Shown here piece after piece: positions 1 through 9,613 of a DNA stretch of 17,774 nt. The DNA comes from Larix sibirica (Eukaryota; Streptophyta; Pinopsida; Pinales; Pinaceae). Every line of letters starts with the position of its first letter. Positions within the stretch are counted from its first letter, which is position 1. The notes beneath the pieces were generated by a model. That model saw nothing but the letters and a program-made list of their open reading frames with translations. It had not been told where the DNA came from and ran no database searches. A program made the translations under genes and the position numbers. Where the stretch lies: the NCBI GenBank assembly GCA_004151065.3, contig NWUY0300008694.1:66329-84102 (forward strand). The letters are read 5' to 3'.

Positions 1-454
1 TATGCGACCCTACCCTTCAAATTTGATCCCTGCTTCCCATGTCTCATTTATTGAGGTATTATGATTCTTGCCTTCGATTGTCTTGGTGTTAGAGTAATCA
101 GATGAATCCTTTCCAGGTGGTTCGATAATGGCACATGTGCATTTAGGGATCCCATTAGAACTTGCACGGACTGACAATTTCCCCACATTGCCCACTTTTG
201 TGTGGATTTTCTGAAGTGAAAGGGACTTCTATGGACCCCAATAACTTATCTTCTAGATCATAACCTTATTTGTATACATGGAGGTTTGCTAGTCCTCAAT
301 GGAATCCTCTGAATAGTGAAGCTTGCTAGGGATCCCATTACAAAAACAGAGCCCTCCATGAAATCTTTGAAATAGTCTAAAAGTTCCTCATGGCTATCCA
401 TTGAGGAACCCTAGGCATGCAGAAACCCTCCTAGCAAACGCTCAAGATACTGAT
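1..454. other. unassigned left edge, no recognisable gene
   Basis: A 61-codon minus-strand reading frame (195 down to 10) opens here, but I recognise no family in it. The next 250 bases have no long frame. The stretch lies downstream, in transcriptional sense, of the decayed copia integrase that follows on the minus strand, so it may be further eroded retrotransposon sequence. That is inference from position only. The string agggatcccatta occurs twice (about 146 and 328), which hints at local repeat material. Confidence 0.3.
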
Positions 455-936
455 GTCGAAATATTTTAATGCTCCCAGAGGATTTTTTTTCTATTGCAAC
501 TTTAAAATTCATAAATTCACTAAAGACATTTGATATCTGCTTAAGAAAATACACCCGCATCTTCTTGTAAAAAACATCAACAAGCAATAGAAATACTTGG
601 CACTAGATGTTGAAGCTGTTCTCATCATATTGCATATAATAACATGGACCAACTCAAGCATCGCCTCACTTCTCCAAGTTTTCCTCGCTTTAAATGTCAA
701 TCTATTGGTTTACGTATTAGGCACGCTGCACATATATCTTCCTTGTGCTCTTGGATGTCTTGTAAGCCAACCGCCATTCTACACTTTAATAGCAAGGAAA
801 GATATTTTAAATTTAAATGTCCACATCTCTGATGATGAAGAGAACTATTTGTTTTCCATTGTTGATCATCAAAGCATATGACTTTTTGAAAATTTTGAGG
901 GTGACTATATCTTTTTATTTTTATGAGGAGTTCCAA
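455..936 (-). pseudogene. decayed Ty1/copia GAG-pre-integrase and integrase core fragment
   Basis: Read on the minus strand from 936 to 700, the translation contains RCGHLNLKYLSLLLKC and later DICAACLIRKP. This matches the GAG-pre-integrase zinc module that precedes plant copia integrases. The HHCC ligands are still visible: His at residues 35 and 40, and CxxC at residues 69-72 of this frame. After a stop (697-699) the reading shifts by one frame into a segment with TWRSEAMLELVHVIICNMM and RTASTSSAKYF, which resembles the start of the integrase catalytic core. The first catalytic Asp, normally in an HxDICGP context, reads Ile here. A further shift near 510 is followed by FKVAIEKKSSGSIKIFR, the usual next core segment. 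At least two frame changes and a lost catalytic residue make it a pseudogene. Identification rests on motif recall, not a search. Confidence 0.7.
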
Positions 937-1360
937 TCCATAAACATGATATTCCTTTTCCTTTGGCGAGAGTCCCTTTCCTTGCCTTCCAAATCAACTA
1001 TCCTTCTCTTTACCTAGATTGCGTTTGGTTTTCCCCTTGTCTTAGCATTGAAATCTTGCAATTTTTCCCTTTTCCCTGTTCTTTGGATCTTGATTGTCAT
1101 TTTGTCCTTTGCCTTCCATGGTAGTTTGAGGACAATGCTCCTTGTACAAAAAAAACTCCACGTTTTTTTGCTTTTGTATGCTCCCCCAGACTCGAATGGC
1201 CTATGTAGTATGTACATTGCATTTTATGCTATTTTTGGCTCGTTGACAGCCAGAGGTCTCATGTATTTCTCCACCTCCCAATTTGGTGTGCGTTTGGTTC
1301 CTACTTGTATTATATGTTATAGTACTTTAGGTTCGCCGCATGAGGAAACCTTGTGAAACA
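937..1360. other. probable upstream remainder of the decayed copia element; no confident gene
   Basis: If the minus-strand integrase fragment extends upstream, protease or gag-C-terminal sequence would be expected here. The minus strand has a 67-codon frame (1217-1014), rich in Lys and Arg, that I cannot assign. A 102-codon plus-strand frame (1048-1356) starts on a non-ATG codon and has a hydrophobic, low-information composition. I treat it as chance. Confidence 0.3.
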
Positions 1361-2802
1361 TTTAGACATACAAAAGGATCCACCGGACAAAAGTCGAAGG
1401 TACTTGCTTGGATGGACCAACTAGACGATAGCACATATGTAGGATATGTAACCAGGGAAGTTGACTCAATGAGCTAACAGATTTGTAGGGTGACACATGG
1501 AAAGCATTGATTGTGCCATGTCAACATGAGGATGTCAACATTTGCATAGGTGTAATAGGTTCACCAATCATGTTTTGCCATGTGGTGGTGTGACATTAGC
1601 AGGATACATGTCGATTTTGAAGAGGTGTCGTTTTAAGATCTTGTAACGTTGTAGGAGAATCCAACTAGGTGATGTAAGTTGCCCAGGTTTTTGATTAAAA
1701 TTTCTCACAATTGGAGTTCAGACCCGGATGGGGTTTGAGATGTATTCTTAAGTTTTTGGGTCTGTGGATGATTGGATTCTTGGAAGAATTTATTGCTTTA
1801 GCTACTTCCCCAGTGTGCTATTAAACGTCTGGTTGAGTTCCGCTGTATAACATTTGGGGCTCATTGACAATGGGATGTTTGAATCTCATTACCTCATCCT
1901 ACTTCCGAACGCCAACCATCCCAGTAAATTAAGTTTTATAATGTTTTGAATCTGCAGATCATTGGGAAGTTCAAGGTTTATCACTTGGTTGCATTTTGGA
2001 CATCAACAGTCGGACTGAGTAACAATTAATAAGGCTTCGGGTTCATGGATGTGTGGAGCTTTGAAGGAAGAAAGTATTTCAAAGATCCTTGCACCCTCCT
2101 TTGAATATCCTTTGAATTTATAGCATCATAAGTTGATGGGCAACAAACACATGGACCAATGGAAATGTGTCACGTCGCAGGGTGACATCAGCATGGTTTA
2201 AGTGATTGGATCATTGGTGCACAATCGAATGCTGAGATGGATAGGTGACAGTGTTAGGGATGCCACGTGACACGCACTTGGATGGAGTGGTTGCTTGTAT
2301 TGACTTCTTGTTTGGACATCAGACATTTGACTAAGCCATGTTTGGTAAACATCCAGGTCTGGGCACTATAGGATGGGAAAAGTGCCCTGAAACATTAGAG
2401 TCTCAAATGTTACACATCTGCCTCGGCAAAAATTATAAGATTTTTGATCCACAGATCTTGGAAGCTACGTTTTATCTAAGGCTCCTTCATCTGAGCATCA
2501 GTAGTTCGATTAGGCTCCACAACATGTGATGTTACGTCCTAGGCTTGCACTCAAAGATATTAGAAGTCCCAAAACCAAGTGCAACCCTAGAGGCACTTAG
2601 GAAGGTTGCCTACTGTCACGGTGTCACCACGACAACTCCGCCTCACTTTAGGTGCACAAAGGGGGATTCTGTAGGAAAGATTGTTTAAAGTTCACTGTAG
2701 GAATAAATAGGATTGTGGATTGCCAAGATCTGTGCCCATCCAATGGGCATTGGAGTCAAGGTGAACAATCAAGAGGGTTCAAACAGTATGGAAGAGGGCT
2801 TA
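1361..2802. other. long gene-free stretch, intergenic or upstream intron
   Basis: No reading frame longer than about 63 codons occurs, and none resembles a known family. Short motifs recur, such as tgacattagc and tgacatcagc (around 1590 and 2185), each near words like ccaatcat or gatcattgg. This might be old LTR sequence, but no bounded termini can be drawn. If the RELCH-type gene is transcribed through here, this would be intron upstream of exon A. No exon for the N-terminal LisH or coiled-coil part was found. Confidence 0.35.
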
Positions 2803-2875
2803 TTTAGGCTGTTACAAACATGCTCAAACTAACCATATGGATTTAGGTTGTTACAGACATGCTCAAACCAACCAT
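2803..2875. repeat. 34-bp imperfect direct repeat pair
   Basis: Two 34-base units (2803-2836 and 2842-2875) begin tttagg and end aaccat, spaced 39 bases apart. They differ at three positions: c/t in the tttaggct/tttaggtt part, a/g in acaaac/acagac, and t/c in caaact/caaacc. This is a small local duplication with no evident function. Confidence 0.75.
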
Positions 2876-3116
2876 TTTAGAGTGTTGGACTGTTACCTGC
2901 ACAGTTTGCAGTATGTGTAATGTGTGGCTAATTTTTTTTCTTGATTGCATTCATGTGAAAGGTGAAGTGTGAATCTTTGACAGGCATGAATTTAGGCATT
3001 TTGCAAATGTGAAAGACCTCTTTTTGGGTTTGCTTTATGTTATTTAGTTTTTGTTGATTGTGTTTGGGTGCTTATTCCAAATCATTTGCCAGAAGTATTA
3101 ACTTTTTTTTTTCCAG

Positions 3117-3295
3117 GTCAACTCAATGCATCCCCTGGAATAGAAAATTTAGCTTGCCAACAAATTGGAGGAAAGATATTTTTTTCAAATTTGGGTCCTC
3201 TAAAGGAAAATGAAAGAAGAGATCTAAATTGTGCTGTTAAGGAATTCTTGCTTTCTGCCGGCTACAAACTTACTGCAATGACTTTCTATGAAGAG
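3117..3295 (+). CDS. exon A of a RELCH/KIAA1468-type LisH-coiled-coil-HEAT protein (second LisH motif)
   Basis: An exon of 179 nt. The acceptor is a strong polypyrimidine tract ending ttttccag (AG at 3115-3116), and the donor is gtaaat directly after GAG at 3295. Two bases complete a codon begun upstream, then 59 codons follow and the exon ends in phase 0. The translation carries FFSNLGPLKENERRDLNCA, then VKEFLLSAGYKLTAMTFYEE. The latter is a LisH motif, with the Gly-Tyr turn and TAxxFxxE end. From memory this closely matches the second LisH of plant proteins annotated as lisH domain and HEAT repeat-containing KIAA1468 homologues. The animal relative RELCH binds Rab11 and acts in cholesterol transfer between recycling endosomes and trans-Golgi; the plant role is not established here. 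The N-terminal LisH, coiled coil and HEAT exons lie outside what I can see. Confidence 0.85.
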
Positions 3296-4791
3296 GTAAA
3301 TGCTTGACACAATACACACTGTGTATACAAGCTATTAAGTTCAGGTTATCATAGATTTAAGTGTTGCTAGATCTTCATAAAACAAATACATTGCTAATTA
3401 GGAGGGAGTCATTAAGAAGATTGCAATGCAGAATCATACAAGAATATTGTTTTTTGCTTGTGGTGTGATGTGCTAGAATAATCTCTGTATAATCATTTGA
3501 CCAAGGATATTTCAACCGTTGTAAGATGGGAAGACCCTTGAGAGTCAAAAGTTGTGCTTACAAATATTGTTTTTACAATTATCTGATGTTGAAAATTTGA
3601 AATTTGATTATAACTTGGCTTTCCAGCATGATGCAAACCCTTGAGGGCTGCAACAACCCTTGCAGCCCATGTGGCTGCAATAGCCTTTACTGGCAACCTT
3701 TTATTTTTATTTTATATCTTTTTAATCATTATGTGTAAATACATTTTAGTAATTTCAATTACATGATGACAATTCATAGGCTGATATTCAAATTGTAGTT
3801 GTAAACATTGTAACATAAGATTTTTTTTGGTTTGTTTGGAAGTTGCGTTTAGAAGCATGGCCTGAGGTCTAGGGATGCATTAAATAAACTTTCAGATCAA
3901 GTGCCAGATCTGAGGGGTATCTACTCTGCCAAATTTTCCCAATATTTGCACCCAGGCTTATCTCTTTTAACATGCCATTCGGGTGTGGCAAATCAGAATG
4001 GTAATGGAATTATGGAACCCTGGTGGACAACTTAACAATCCATCAAACTCACTAGTGAACTGTTATCACCCGGAAATTTCCATTTGGCAAAAAAGAAAGT
4101 GGATTCCAGGTAACTCTAGGAAATAAGCTACTGTTACCTCTTGCTTCGAAGTTAGTGTGTGCTAACTTGGGGGGAGGGGGGTGTCTCTAAGTGATTTATG
4201 GTGTCAACTGCAAAATCAGCACTATAAGTATATAGTAGTACCTCAAATTGAACACTGCCCTTCTGTGTAAATTCTGTGAGTAAATTGTGCGAACAAGCAG
4301 AAATCCTTTAAATTGCTCAACACAGAAAACAATGCAGAGTAATAGCAAATTAAAGCTGGTCAAGCAAACCAATGCAAAACTATTTTGAAAACTATTAATT
4401 ACTTTGTAAAGCAGAGATGAACATCAAGCCGTTCTTTCCTTTTTTTAATGCAGGAAATTACTAGTTAAATGCTGTTTTTATATTTTAGATGTTTCGCTAT
4501 GCACACAAATCGAGAAGTAGGTATAACTCCTTTATCTGTCTGCAATAAACTTAAAAAATCAACAAGTTAAGCTTGCTGTTTTTTGACAAATGCCTAAGAA
4601 TGCACAGAAATCGAGCAAAATTGAATAAGCTTGTTTTGAATGATTAAACTTTAAAGTAACCAAGTAAATTGACTTGTGCCTTATGTGGAGTGGAATAGAA
4701 AAAAATGCAAAAGTATGGCAAATTCCTTTTAGGGAATGATAAAGAAATTACATGTTTAAGGAAGCAATGTCAGTCAAACTCTGTTTAATGA

Positions 4792-5204
4792 AGTAAACCA
4801 ATTGAGGAGAAAGGACATCTATTCCCTAATCCCAAGTTTGACAAAGAAACATTAACTGATTATATCGAATCAGCGTTACTTGCAAAAGACAAGGTACCAA
4901 CTGTAGACAGGGAAACTCTCGCAAATACAATCAAAGTGTAAAACTAAGTGTTGCTACTGGCAAATTCTTTTCTATAGTAAAAAACCAATATTCCATTAAT
5001 TGACAAGTTGACAACTACATATTCTGTTGCAGTTGAAGATCCATTCATCACCAGTGCCGGTGTATCCAATCTCAAAGTTGTTGACACCCTCGTGCTTGAT
5101 TGCCGTATATCAAAATGAATTTAAATTGGTAGACCCTATTCTCACCCTAATCACAGAAGTCATTGCATGCAATAATCAGTACACCATCCCTCGAAACAAA
5201 GCTT
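4792..5204 (+). other. possible remnant of old coding sequence inside the intron
   Basis: A run of 49 codons without a stop (4792-4938) reads with amino-acid-like composition (NPKFDKETLTDYIESALLAK is part of it) but has no Met start. About 100 bases later another frame stays open for about 57 codons (5034-5204), including KLVDPILTLITEVIACNN. I recognise no family. These could be fragments of a decayed gene or transposon, or chance. The matching stretch in copy 2 is 11966-12378. Confidence 0.2.
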
Positions 5205-5794
5205 AGTCTGCATTCCTAAATATCGGGATACCAATTCGTCTTGTTTCCAAAGCTATGTTGAGAATCACAGTCGAAGGAGTCCTAATCAATTGTCTCATCA
5301 TATACTTCTAAAAACAATTAACTGAGGGTGGATTGATCCCTTTATAGTGTGACAATATTTTTATATATTTGAAGGTCTCACTGTCTTGTTTCCTTAGCCA
5401 ACACAACATCAAGAGTAACAAAAGAAGTATGCGAGGGAATGGAGATGTGGCTGCTCCTAACCATGCTTCGACGACAAAGTATCCTTTAAGGGGGAAGACA
5501 TGTGATGCGCATAATAATACATTGCATAACAATGATACATACATATTATAGTGATACTAATAATTTTAATAATCATAGGCCCAAGGGTCATAATCCTTTA
5601 GCCTTGTGATCAATCACTGAGTATTTAGGTCGTCATGAGAGCTCTTGTAACATCATCATTCACCGTATATTAAATATATTTATTCTATATGGATTTCTTT
5701 CTTTTGTCTTATTTACATCGGATATTTTTACATCTCTACTTATCAAACCAAAGTGTAACAACTTCCACCTTCATAAGCTCCAGGACAGGTATCC

Positions 5795-6117
5795 ACTTTG
5801 ATACCAAGTAGGATTTCATATGGATGCATACATAGGAGAATAATACGAACACATAAATGTGGAGAGAATAATAAATGCCATATATATTAATGATGCTCCA
5901 GCAAGTGCATCTATTGGAGCCCAAGGTAGGAAACCCAACATTTGATATACCACTCTTTCATTTGATCATCTTTCAAGAGTCAATACATCATTATATATCA
6001 CCTTAATTTGGTTATGGTGGTTTAATCACCATCCCCTAGCCTCGACATTATAATATTATATTGGTCATATGTCACTAATAAAGTGTCATTATATTTTATG
6101 CTTTCTTGTTATTAACA
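5795..6117 (-). mobile_element. decayed copia-type LTR plus Met-tRNA primer-binding site (minus strand)
   Basis: On the minus strand the segment begins TGTTAATAAC at 6117, has a TATA-like gatatataatg near 5990, and ends near 5808 in aaatcctac. It is followed at once by TGGTATCAAAGT (5806-5795), which matches the plant initiator-Met-tRNA primer site TGGTATCAGAGC at 10 of 12 positions. The length of about 310 bp agrees with the related LTR at 8246-8551. The two share a block with GACCAAT and the TGAGGC/CGAGGC words at the same relative place, and similar ends (tcctac versus tcctacaca). No second LTR or protein-coding interior is visible below 5795, so the element is truncated or heavily decayed. 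Confidence 0.45.
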
Positions 6118-6499
6118 GATACGTAATGGAGCCATAATGCAATCCCACTGTTTACCCCTTCTTACATAAGCATGGTGAGCTAGTAAGTCTGCTTTGGCTT
6201 CGATCTCGAGAGAATCTAGTATGTACATCTTTACTAAAAATGCCAATTTGGGTAAAATCTGGATTCTGTACAGCCTACTCTCTCTACTAGTTGTGAATTT
6301 TTCCAATTGGAACAGATTAATTGCCCCATGAAAAGTTGCACGACATTGCCATCTCTAAAAAAATTATGAATTTTTTTCTGAGTTTGTAGTTTCGCTTCTA
6401 TTTAAGTTTGGATTTTACAATTGAATTTTCTTCGGAGGGTATGATCTTCAGATCTACTTTTTCATGTAAAATTTATTATCATGTTAACATATGTTACAG

Positions 6500-6607
6500 G
6501 TTACAGATCAGAATCTTGATGTTTGGCAGAATAAGGCAGCATGTGTACCAGATGCATTACGGCGGTATTACCTTCAATATCTGTCATCTACCGTGGAGGC
6601 GGCAGAG
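6500..6607 (+). CDS. exon B of the RELCH/KIAA1468-type gene
   Basis: An exon of 108 nt (36 codons), phase 0 at both ends, with acceptor gttacag and donor gtaatt. It encodes VTDQNLDVWQNKAACVPDAL followed by RRYYLQYLSSTVEAAE. This continues exon A directly: TFYEE then VTDQ completes the end of the LisH motif. In plant homologues, as I recall them, the next residues start a coiled coil (EKIAMLRENE-like). That following exon is not found in the rest of the window, so the downstream intron is either longer than 3 kb or interrupted by the retroelement block. Strong conservation of the VPDALRxYYxQYLSS stretch supports a real exon. Confidence 0.85.
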
Positions 6608-8245
6608 GTAATTGTGCTGTCAAATGAATCATATATTTTTCAGTAATGTGTTGTATAGGTAATGCATTATGAGCCCATCCAGATTTGTGTATTTTGGCAA
6701 CAATTACGAGGTTTTATGGTCTCCAGATGTTCATCTCACAGGCAATATACTGATATGTTGAAATGAAACACATAATTTTACATGCCATCCATAATGAGAT
6801 TGTCAGTTGTAATGTGCTTGTTGGTGTGTGATACAAGACACTAATACATAGTACACACATATGCATGTGTTCATACCTATAAATTATATATGCACAGATG
6901 TAGGTATATCTTGTATAGATAGATTACATTTACTCTGATGTATGTGAAGTTCTATGTTGAAATCTGACTTCTTAGAGTTCGTCTCCCCTAAGAACTTGCT
7001 GGTGGAGAGAGAGATGATTCAGGAAAGAACAACAGTTATTGAATTCTCCAAATTTTAATACACGAGATGTGAGGCTGCATTTATGGGCCAGCTCCCGACA
7101 TAACTGTACAATGAGTTACTAATATGTTTTTTTTACATTGAGAAACATTGATGTTTACAAGGACTTGGATTTAATGCTATCTTATTACTAACATCAGATG
7201 CTATTACATAAACATCCGTATCTATCTATCTATATATCCATTGGATTGCTGCTGCTATTTATGATTGCACTATGTATGGCACATAGGCCAAATATATACA
7301 AAGCACTTTTCTGAGTGTTGCACTGTGCTATTTTTAATACGGGAATGCTTTAAATACTTTGCCACTGCGTGGGTATTTTGTAAAATATCACTAATCACTT
7401 GCTGACTAGAATGTCCCACATTGTATGTCTCTTCTCTTTTTTAGGTCAATATTTTAGCAAATGTTTTCTTAGGTTATTTGACCTGGCATTAAGGTCATTA
7501 AGTATTTGCTTTCCTGTATGTGGTTTCATAAAATCTGTCAACTGTTTGATATTAGGCCATGCATTTGAGAATATCTGTGGTATTGCAATTTTGGGTATAC
7601 TTGTATACTCCTTCAAAATATGGTCTTTCCATATATACTTTCTGACTACAATTCTCCTTATAATTGCTTAGTCGAGCAGAGAACTCAAAATAGTGACTTG
7701 TAAGTTTTGATACCATATTCATTATCTTGCAGTGCTTGTGGCTTTCTCTGTGTCTTCTATTTCTTTCCTATTTTGCCTTGTCTTCTATTTCATTCCTATT
7801 TTGCCCCTGGGAAATGCTTTGGAAAAGCTTATTTGTTCGAAACATCCTGGGAAAAGACTTGGGTCATTTCCTGAATCTCCTGTCTATTTCCTGGCCATTT
7901 CATGGTGTCTGTGCTGTTTCCCTCTTTTATGTTTCACTTTTTTCATGGGTGTGAATGGTACCAACCAGTAAAGGAAAAAAAGATCCTTTCCAAACCCTAA
8001 AAACATACCCCACATTTTCATTAAACATGATGTTTTCCTATGCATCAAATCTGTTTCACCCCCATGCTGTTTAAAACTTTAATGTTTGCTTTCATTGTTT
8101 GAGCAGATTTTTGGAGAAGTGTGGACTTATAATTGTGTCAGAAGAATTATGTATATAATGTGACGATCCTGAAATTCCTTCCAATTACCCCATTTCAGGT
8201 AACTTAGCTTTCCTGAAGTATATCATATGGTGGTTGACTGTCCAT
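6608..8245 (+). other. start of the intron downstream of exon B; no gene seen
   Basis: Begins gtaatt. It contains a tatc-rich microsatellite near 7212-7232, the near-palindrome acacat-atgc-atgtgt near 6857-6872 and a small tandem repeat at 7751-7805. Several open frames (for example 7399-7671 and 7727-7971) are hydrophobic Phe/Leu/Ser-rich readings of T-rich DNA, with no family resemblance. I leave them uncalled. Confidence 0.6.
7751..7805. repeat. 27-28-bp tandem duplication
   Basis: tgtcttctatttctttcc... at 7751-7777 is repeated at 7779-7805 with one mismatch (ctttcc versus cattcc). Both units end ttttgcc. This is pyrimidine-rich local duplication in intron DNA. The same pair recurs at 14925-14979 in copy 2. 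Confidence 0.8.
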
Positions 8246-8551
8246 TGTGTAGGAAATTAGCGTATATATATATATAGTATTCACACACACAATGATGGAA
8301 AGAGAAAAGAAACATAAAGCTTTATTATGAATATTGTAGCAATAAATCTGTCGCTCTCACATAGTTCATCATACACAACTTATTTATAGCAACCCTAGTT
8401 GGTTAGGTAGTTAAAAAACCTACCTCAAGCCTCAACATTTATCATTACATTGGTCATGTATTCAATTAATTTCAACATATAATATGACAAAGTGTTATTG
8501 GCTGTTAGACAGCATTTATTGAGTGAATTACAACCTAATACCCCGTTAACA
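8246..8551 (-). mobile_element. LTR-like element, possibly a solo LTR (minus strand)
   Basis: On the minus strand it starts TGTTAAC at 8551 and ends CTACACA at 8246, giving TG...CA termini over about 306 bp. It has a good TATA box (ctataaataag, plus 8379-8389) and a downstream AATAAAGC (plus 8319-8326) in the order expected of U3-R. It resembles the LTR at 5808-6117 in length and in shared internal blocks. No primer site follows its end and no flanking target duplication is obvious, so it may be an old solo LTR. An alternating AT run and a short CA run (about 8263-8291) lie inside near its 3' end. Confidence 0.5.
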
Positions 8552-8628
8552 CGAAATAACACTTTAAAAAAAATCTTACCTAGACATTACTCCGCTCAAT
8601 AAAAAAAATTTACAACTCAAGAATTTTA

Positions 8629-8940
8629 CAACAACTGTTAATGTGAAGACTGCATATGGGTCAACTCCCATTCATGGGTCACTGAGGTAACCAATTGCAA
8701 TGTCTGTTGGTTGTCTAGAAGAGCCACATGGGTACAACTTCTTTTTTTCCAAGGAAAAACTCGTGGGGAAACCCAAGGGATGCTTCCTGCATTCCTGGCT
8801 GGCATCCCTAATAAACCTGTCTTCATAGATTACTGTGCCTCATCCATGGGGGATTGGAACCAGGCACATGTCGGCACAAAACTAGCCAAATCCCAACAAC
8901 ATTGGCGACAACCGATTGAGCTAACCCCTTGGGTTACTTG
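8629..8940 (-). mobile_element. tRNA-derived SINE-like element (minus strand)
   Basis: The minus strand reads ggggttagctcaatcggttg, then, 50 bases after box A, ggttccaatcc. These are close to the RNA polymerase III box A (TRGCNNAGYNGG, one mismatch; plus 8912-8923) and box B (GGTTCGANTCC, one mismatch; plus 8851-8861). The spacing is wider than in most tRNAs. The body continues for over 200 bases past box B with a conserved-looking gggtttcccc stretch, and may end in a ttgttg run near 8629, as several plant SINEs do. The 3' edge and target duplications are uncertain. Both substitutions found between the two long repeat copies (8759 and 8762) fall inside this element. Confidence 0.5.
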
Positions 8941-8952
8941 GGTATGTGACTT

Positions 8953-9601
8953 TGTTAGAATAAATTAATCACCTAGACCTTAGTATATGCTTTTTTTGCT
9001 TCCTAGTGGTTTAGACCAAGTTAGTTGGCTTCCTAGTGCATATTTTGTCCACCTTGTGATAGTTTATCCACAATAGCGCTCACTTCCGGATTTTATGAGC
9101 TAAAGCGCCCACTTCCTGCTTTTATGAGTTAAAGTAGCCTTTTCCTGCTTTTTTCTTGGACTAGGATGAACAAGGAGCGCTAGGATGAATTGGGCAAGTT
9201 TGCCACTTTTTTGCCTCAACCTCTTCCTTCTTTTTCCCCTAAAAGCCACTCACGGGTTGTTTTTTGGTCACTCATTGTCTACCTAGGCCCACCTAGCCAA
9301 TTCGTGACCATTTACTAGGAGTTTGAGATTGACACTTGTCATAGATGGGGAATTTGGTCTAATCTAAGCCTGCGACATGTGAACCATTCGAATGCCTTTA
9401 GAGGATCTAGATTTTTACCTATTGTAATATATATTTGGACAGCCAACATATTGTCAAAGGTGGGATGAATAACAATTGTTCAATTGGAGTTTGTTCCATC
9501 TATCAAATTCTGTCATTTTTTCTCTTTTCTATGCATCTTTGTGAAAACAAATTGTGAGGAATTTTTCTGTTGCTAGGTCCAACTGCGATAAAAATTTCAC
9601 A
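8953..9601 (+). mobile_element. putative 5' LTR of a copia-like element, copy 1
   Basis: The right edge is well placed: tttcaca ends at 9601, and a Met-tRNA-type primer site follows immediately. The left edge is less certain. TGTTAGAATAAATT at 8953 has the usual TGTTAG start, but tgtgac at 8945 is an alternative. The length of about 650 bp is normal for plant copia LTRs. A TATA-like atatatatt lies at about 9426-9434, and a pair of 29-bp units lies in the presumed U3. No 3' LTR is seen in the window, so terminal identity cannot be tested. Confidence 0.55.
9076..9133 (+). repeat. 29-bp tandem repeat in LTR U3
   Basis: gcgctcacttccgg... at 9076-9104 and gcgcccacttcctg... at 9105-9133 abut exactly and differ at four positions. 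A partial third echo (cttttcctgctttttt) follows. Repeated blocks in U3 often act as promoter or enhancer units in retroelements; that role is inference here. The copy-2 counterpart is 16250-16307. Confidence 0.75.
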
Positions 9602-9613
9602 TAGTATCAGAGC
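9602..9613 (+). promoter_or_regulatory. retroelement primer-binding site (initiator Met tRNA type)
   Basis: tagtatcagagc matches the plant TGGTATCAGAGC primer site at 11 of 12 positions and lies directly after the LTR end. The G-to-A change at position 2 may weaken priming or reflect decay. A leader of about 124 bases leads to the gag ATG. Confidence 0.65.

Larger units (their letters stand above)
3296..6499 (+). other. 3.2-kb phase-0 intron between exons A and B
   Basis: Starts gtaaat and ends gttacag. It is AT-rich and holds a decayed minus-strand LTR with primer site (5795-6117) and a weakly coding-like stretch (4792-5204). An 8-bp perfect inverted repeat (gggctgca at 3645-3652, tgcagccc at 3661-3668) and a 7-bp one (tcagatc 3892-3898, gatctga 3907-3913) are present but unremarkable. 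The short frames in it show no family resemblance. An intron of this size fits a large plant genome. Confidence 0.8.

Noticed and set aside
1048-1356. 102-codon plus-strand open frame
   Set aside because: Non-ATG start, hydrophobic low-complexity reading and no family pattern. It lies opposite the probable upstream part of the decayed copia element.
3493-3696. 67-codon minus-strand frame in the intron
   Set aside because: Its Ala-rich start comes from the local gggctgca/tgcagccc inverted repeat. No family resemblance and no splice context.
7399-7971. Hydrophobic open frames suggesting membrane proteins
   Set aside because: They are Phe/Leu/Ser-rich because the DNA is T-rich, they include a local tandem duplication, and they overlap each other in different frames inside an intron.
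7205-8295. CRISPR-like or phase-variable array from the tatc, AT and CA microsatellites
   Set aside because: These are short simple repeats without spacers, in a plant intron and LTR. They have the same length in both copies.
8851-8923. A minus-strand tRNA gene
   Set aside because: Box A and box B are recognisable, but they are 50 bases apart with one mismatch each. I see no convincing acceptor stem or cloverleaf. A SINE head fits better.
8711-8968. 85-codon plus-strand frame
   Set aside because: It lies antisense across the SINE-like element and into the LTR start. It is an accidental reading of repeat sequence.
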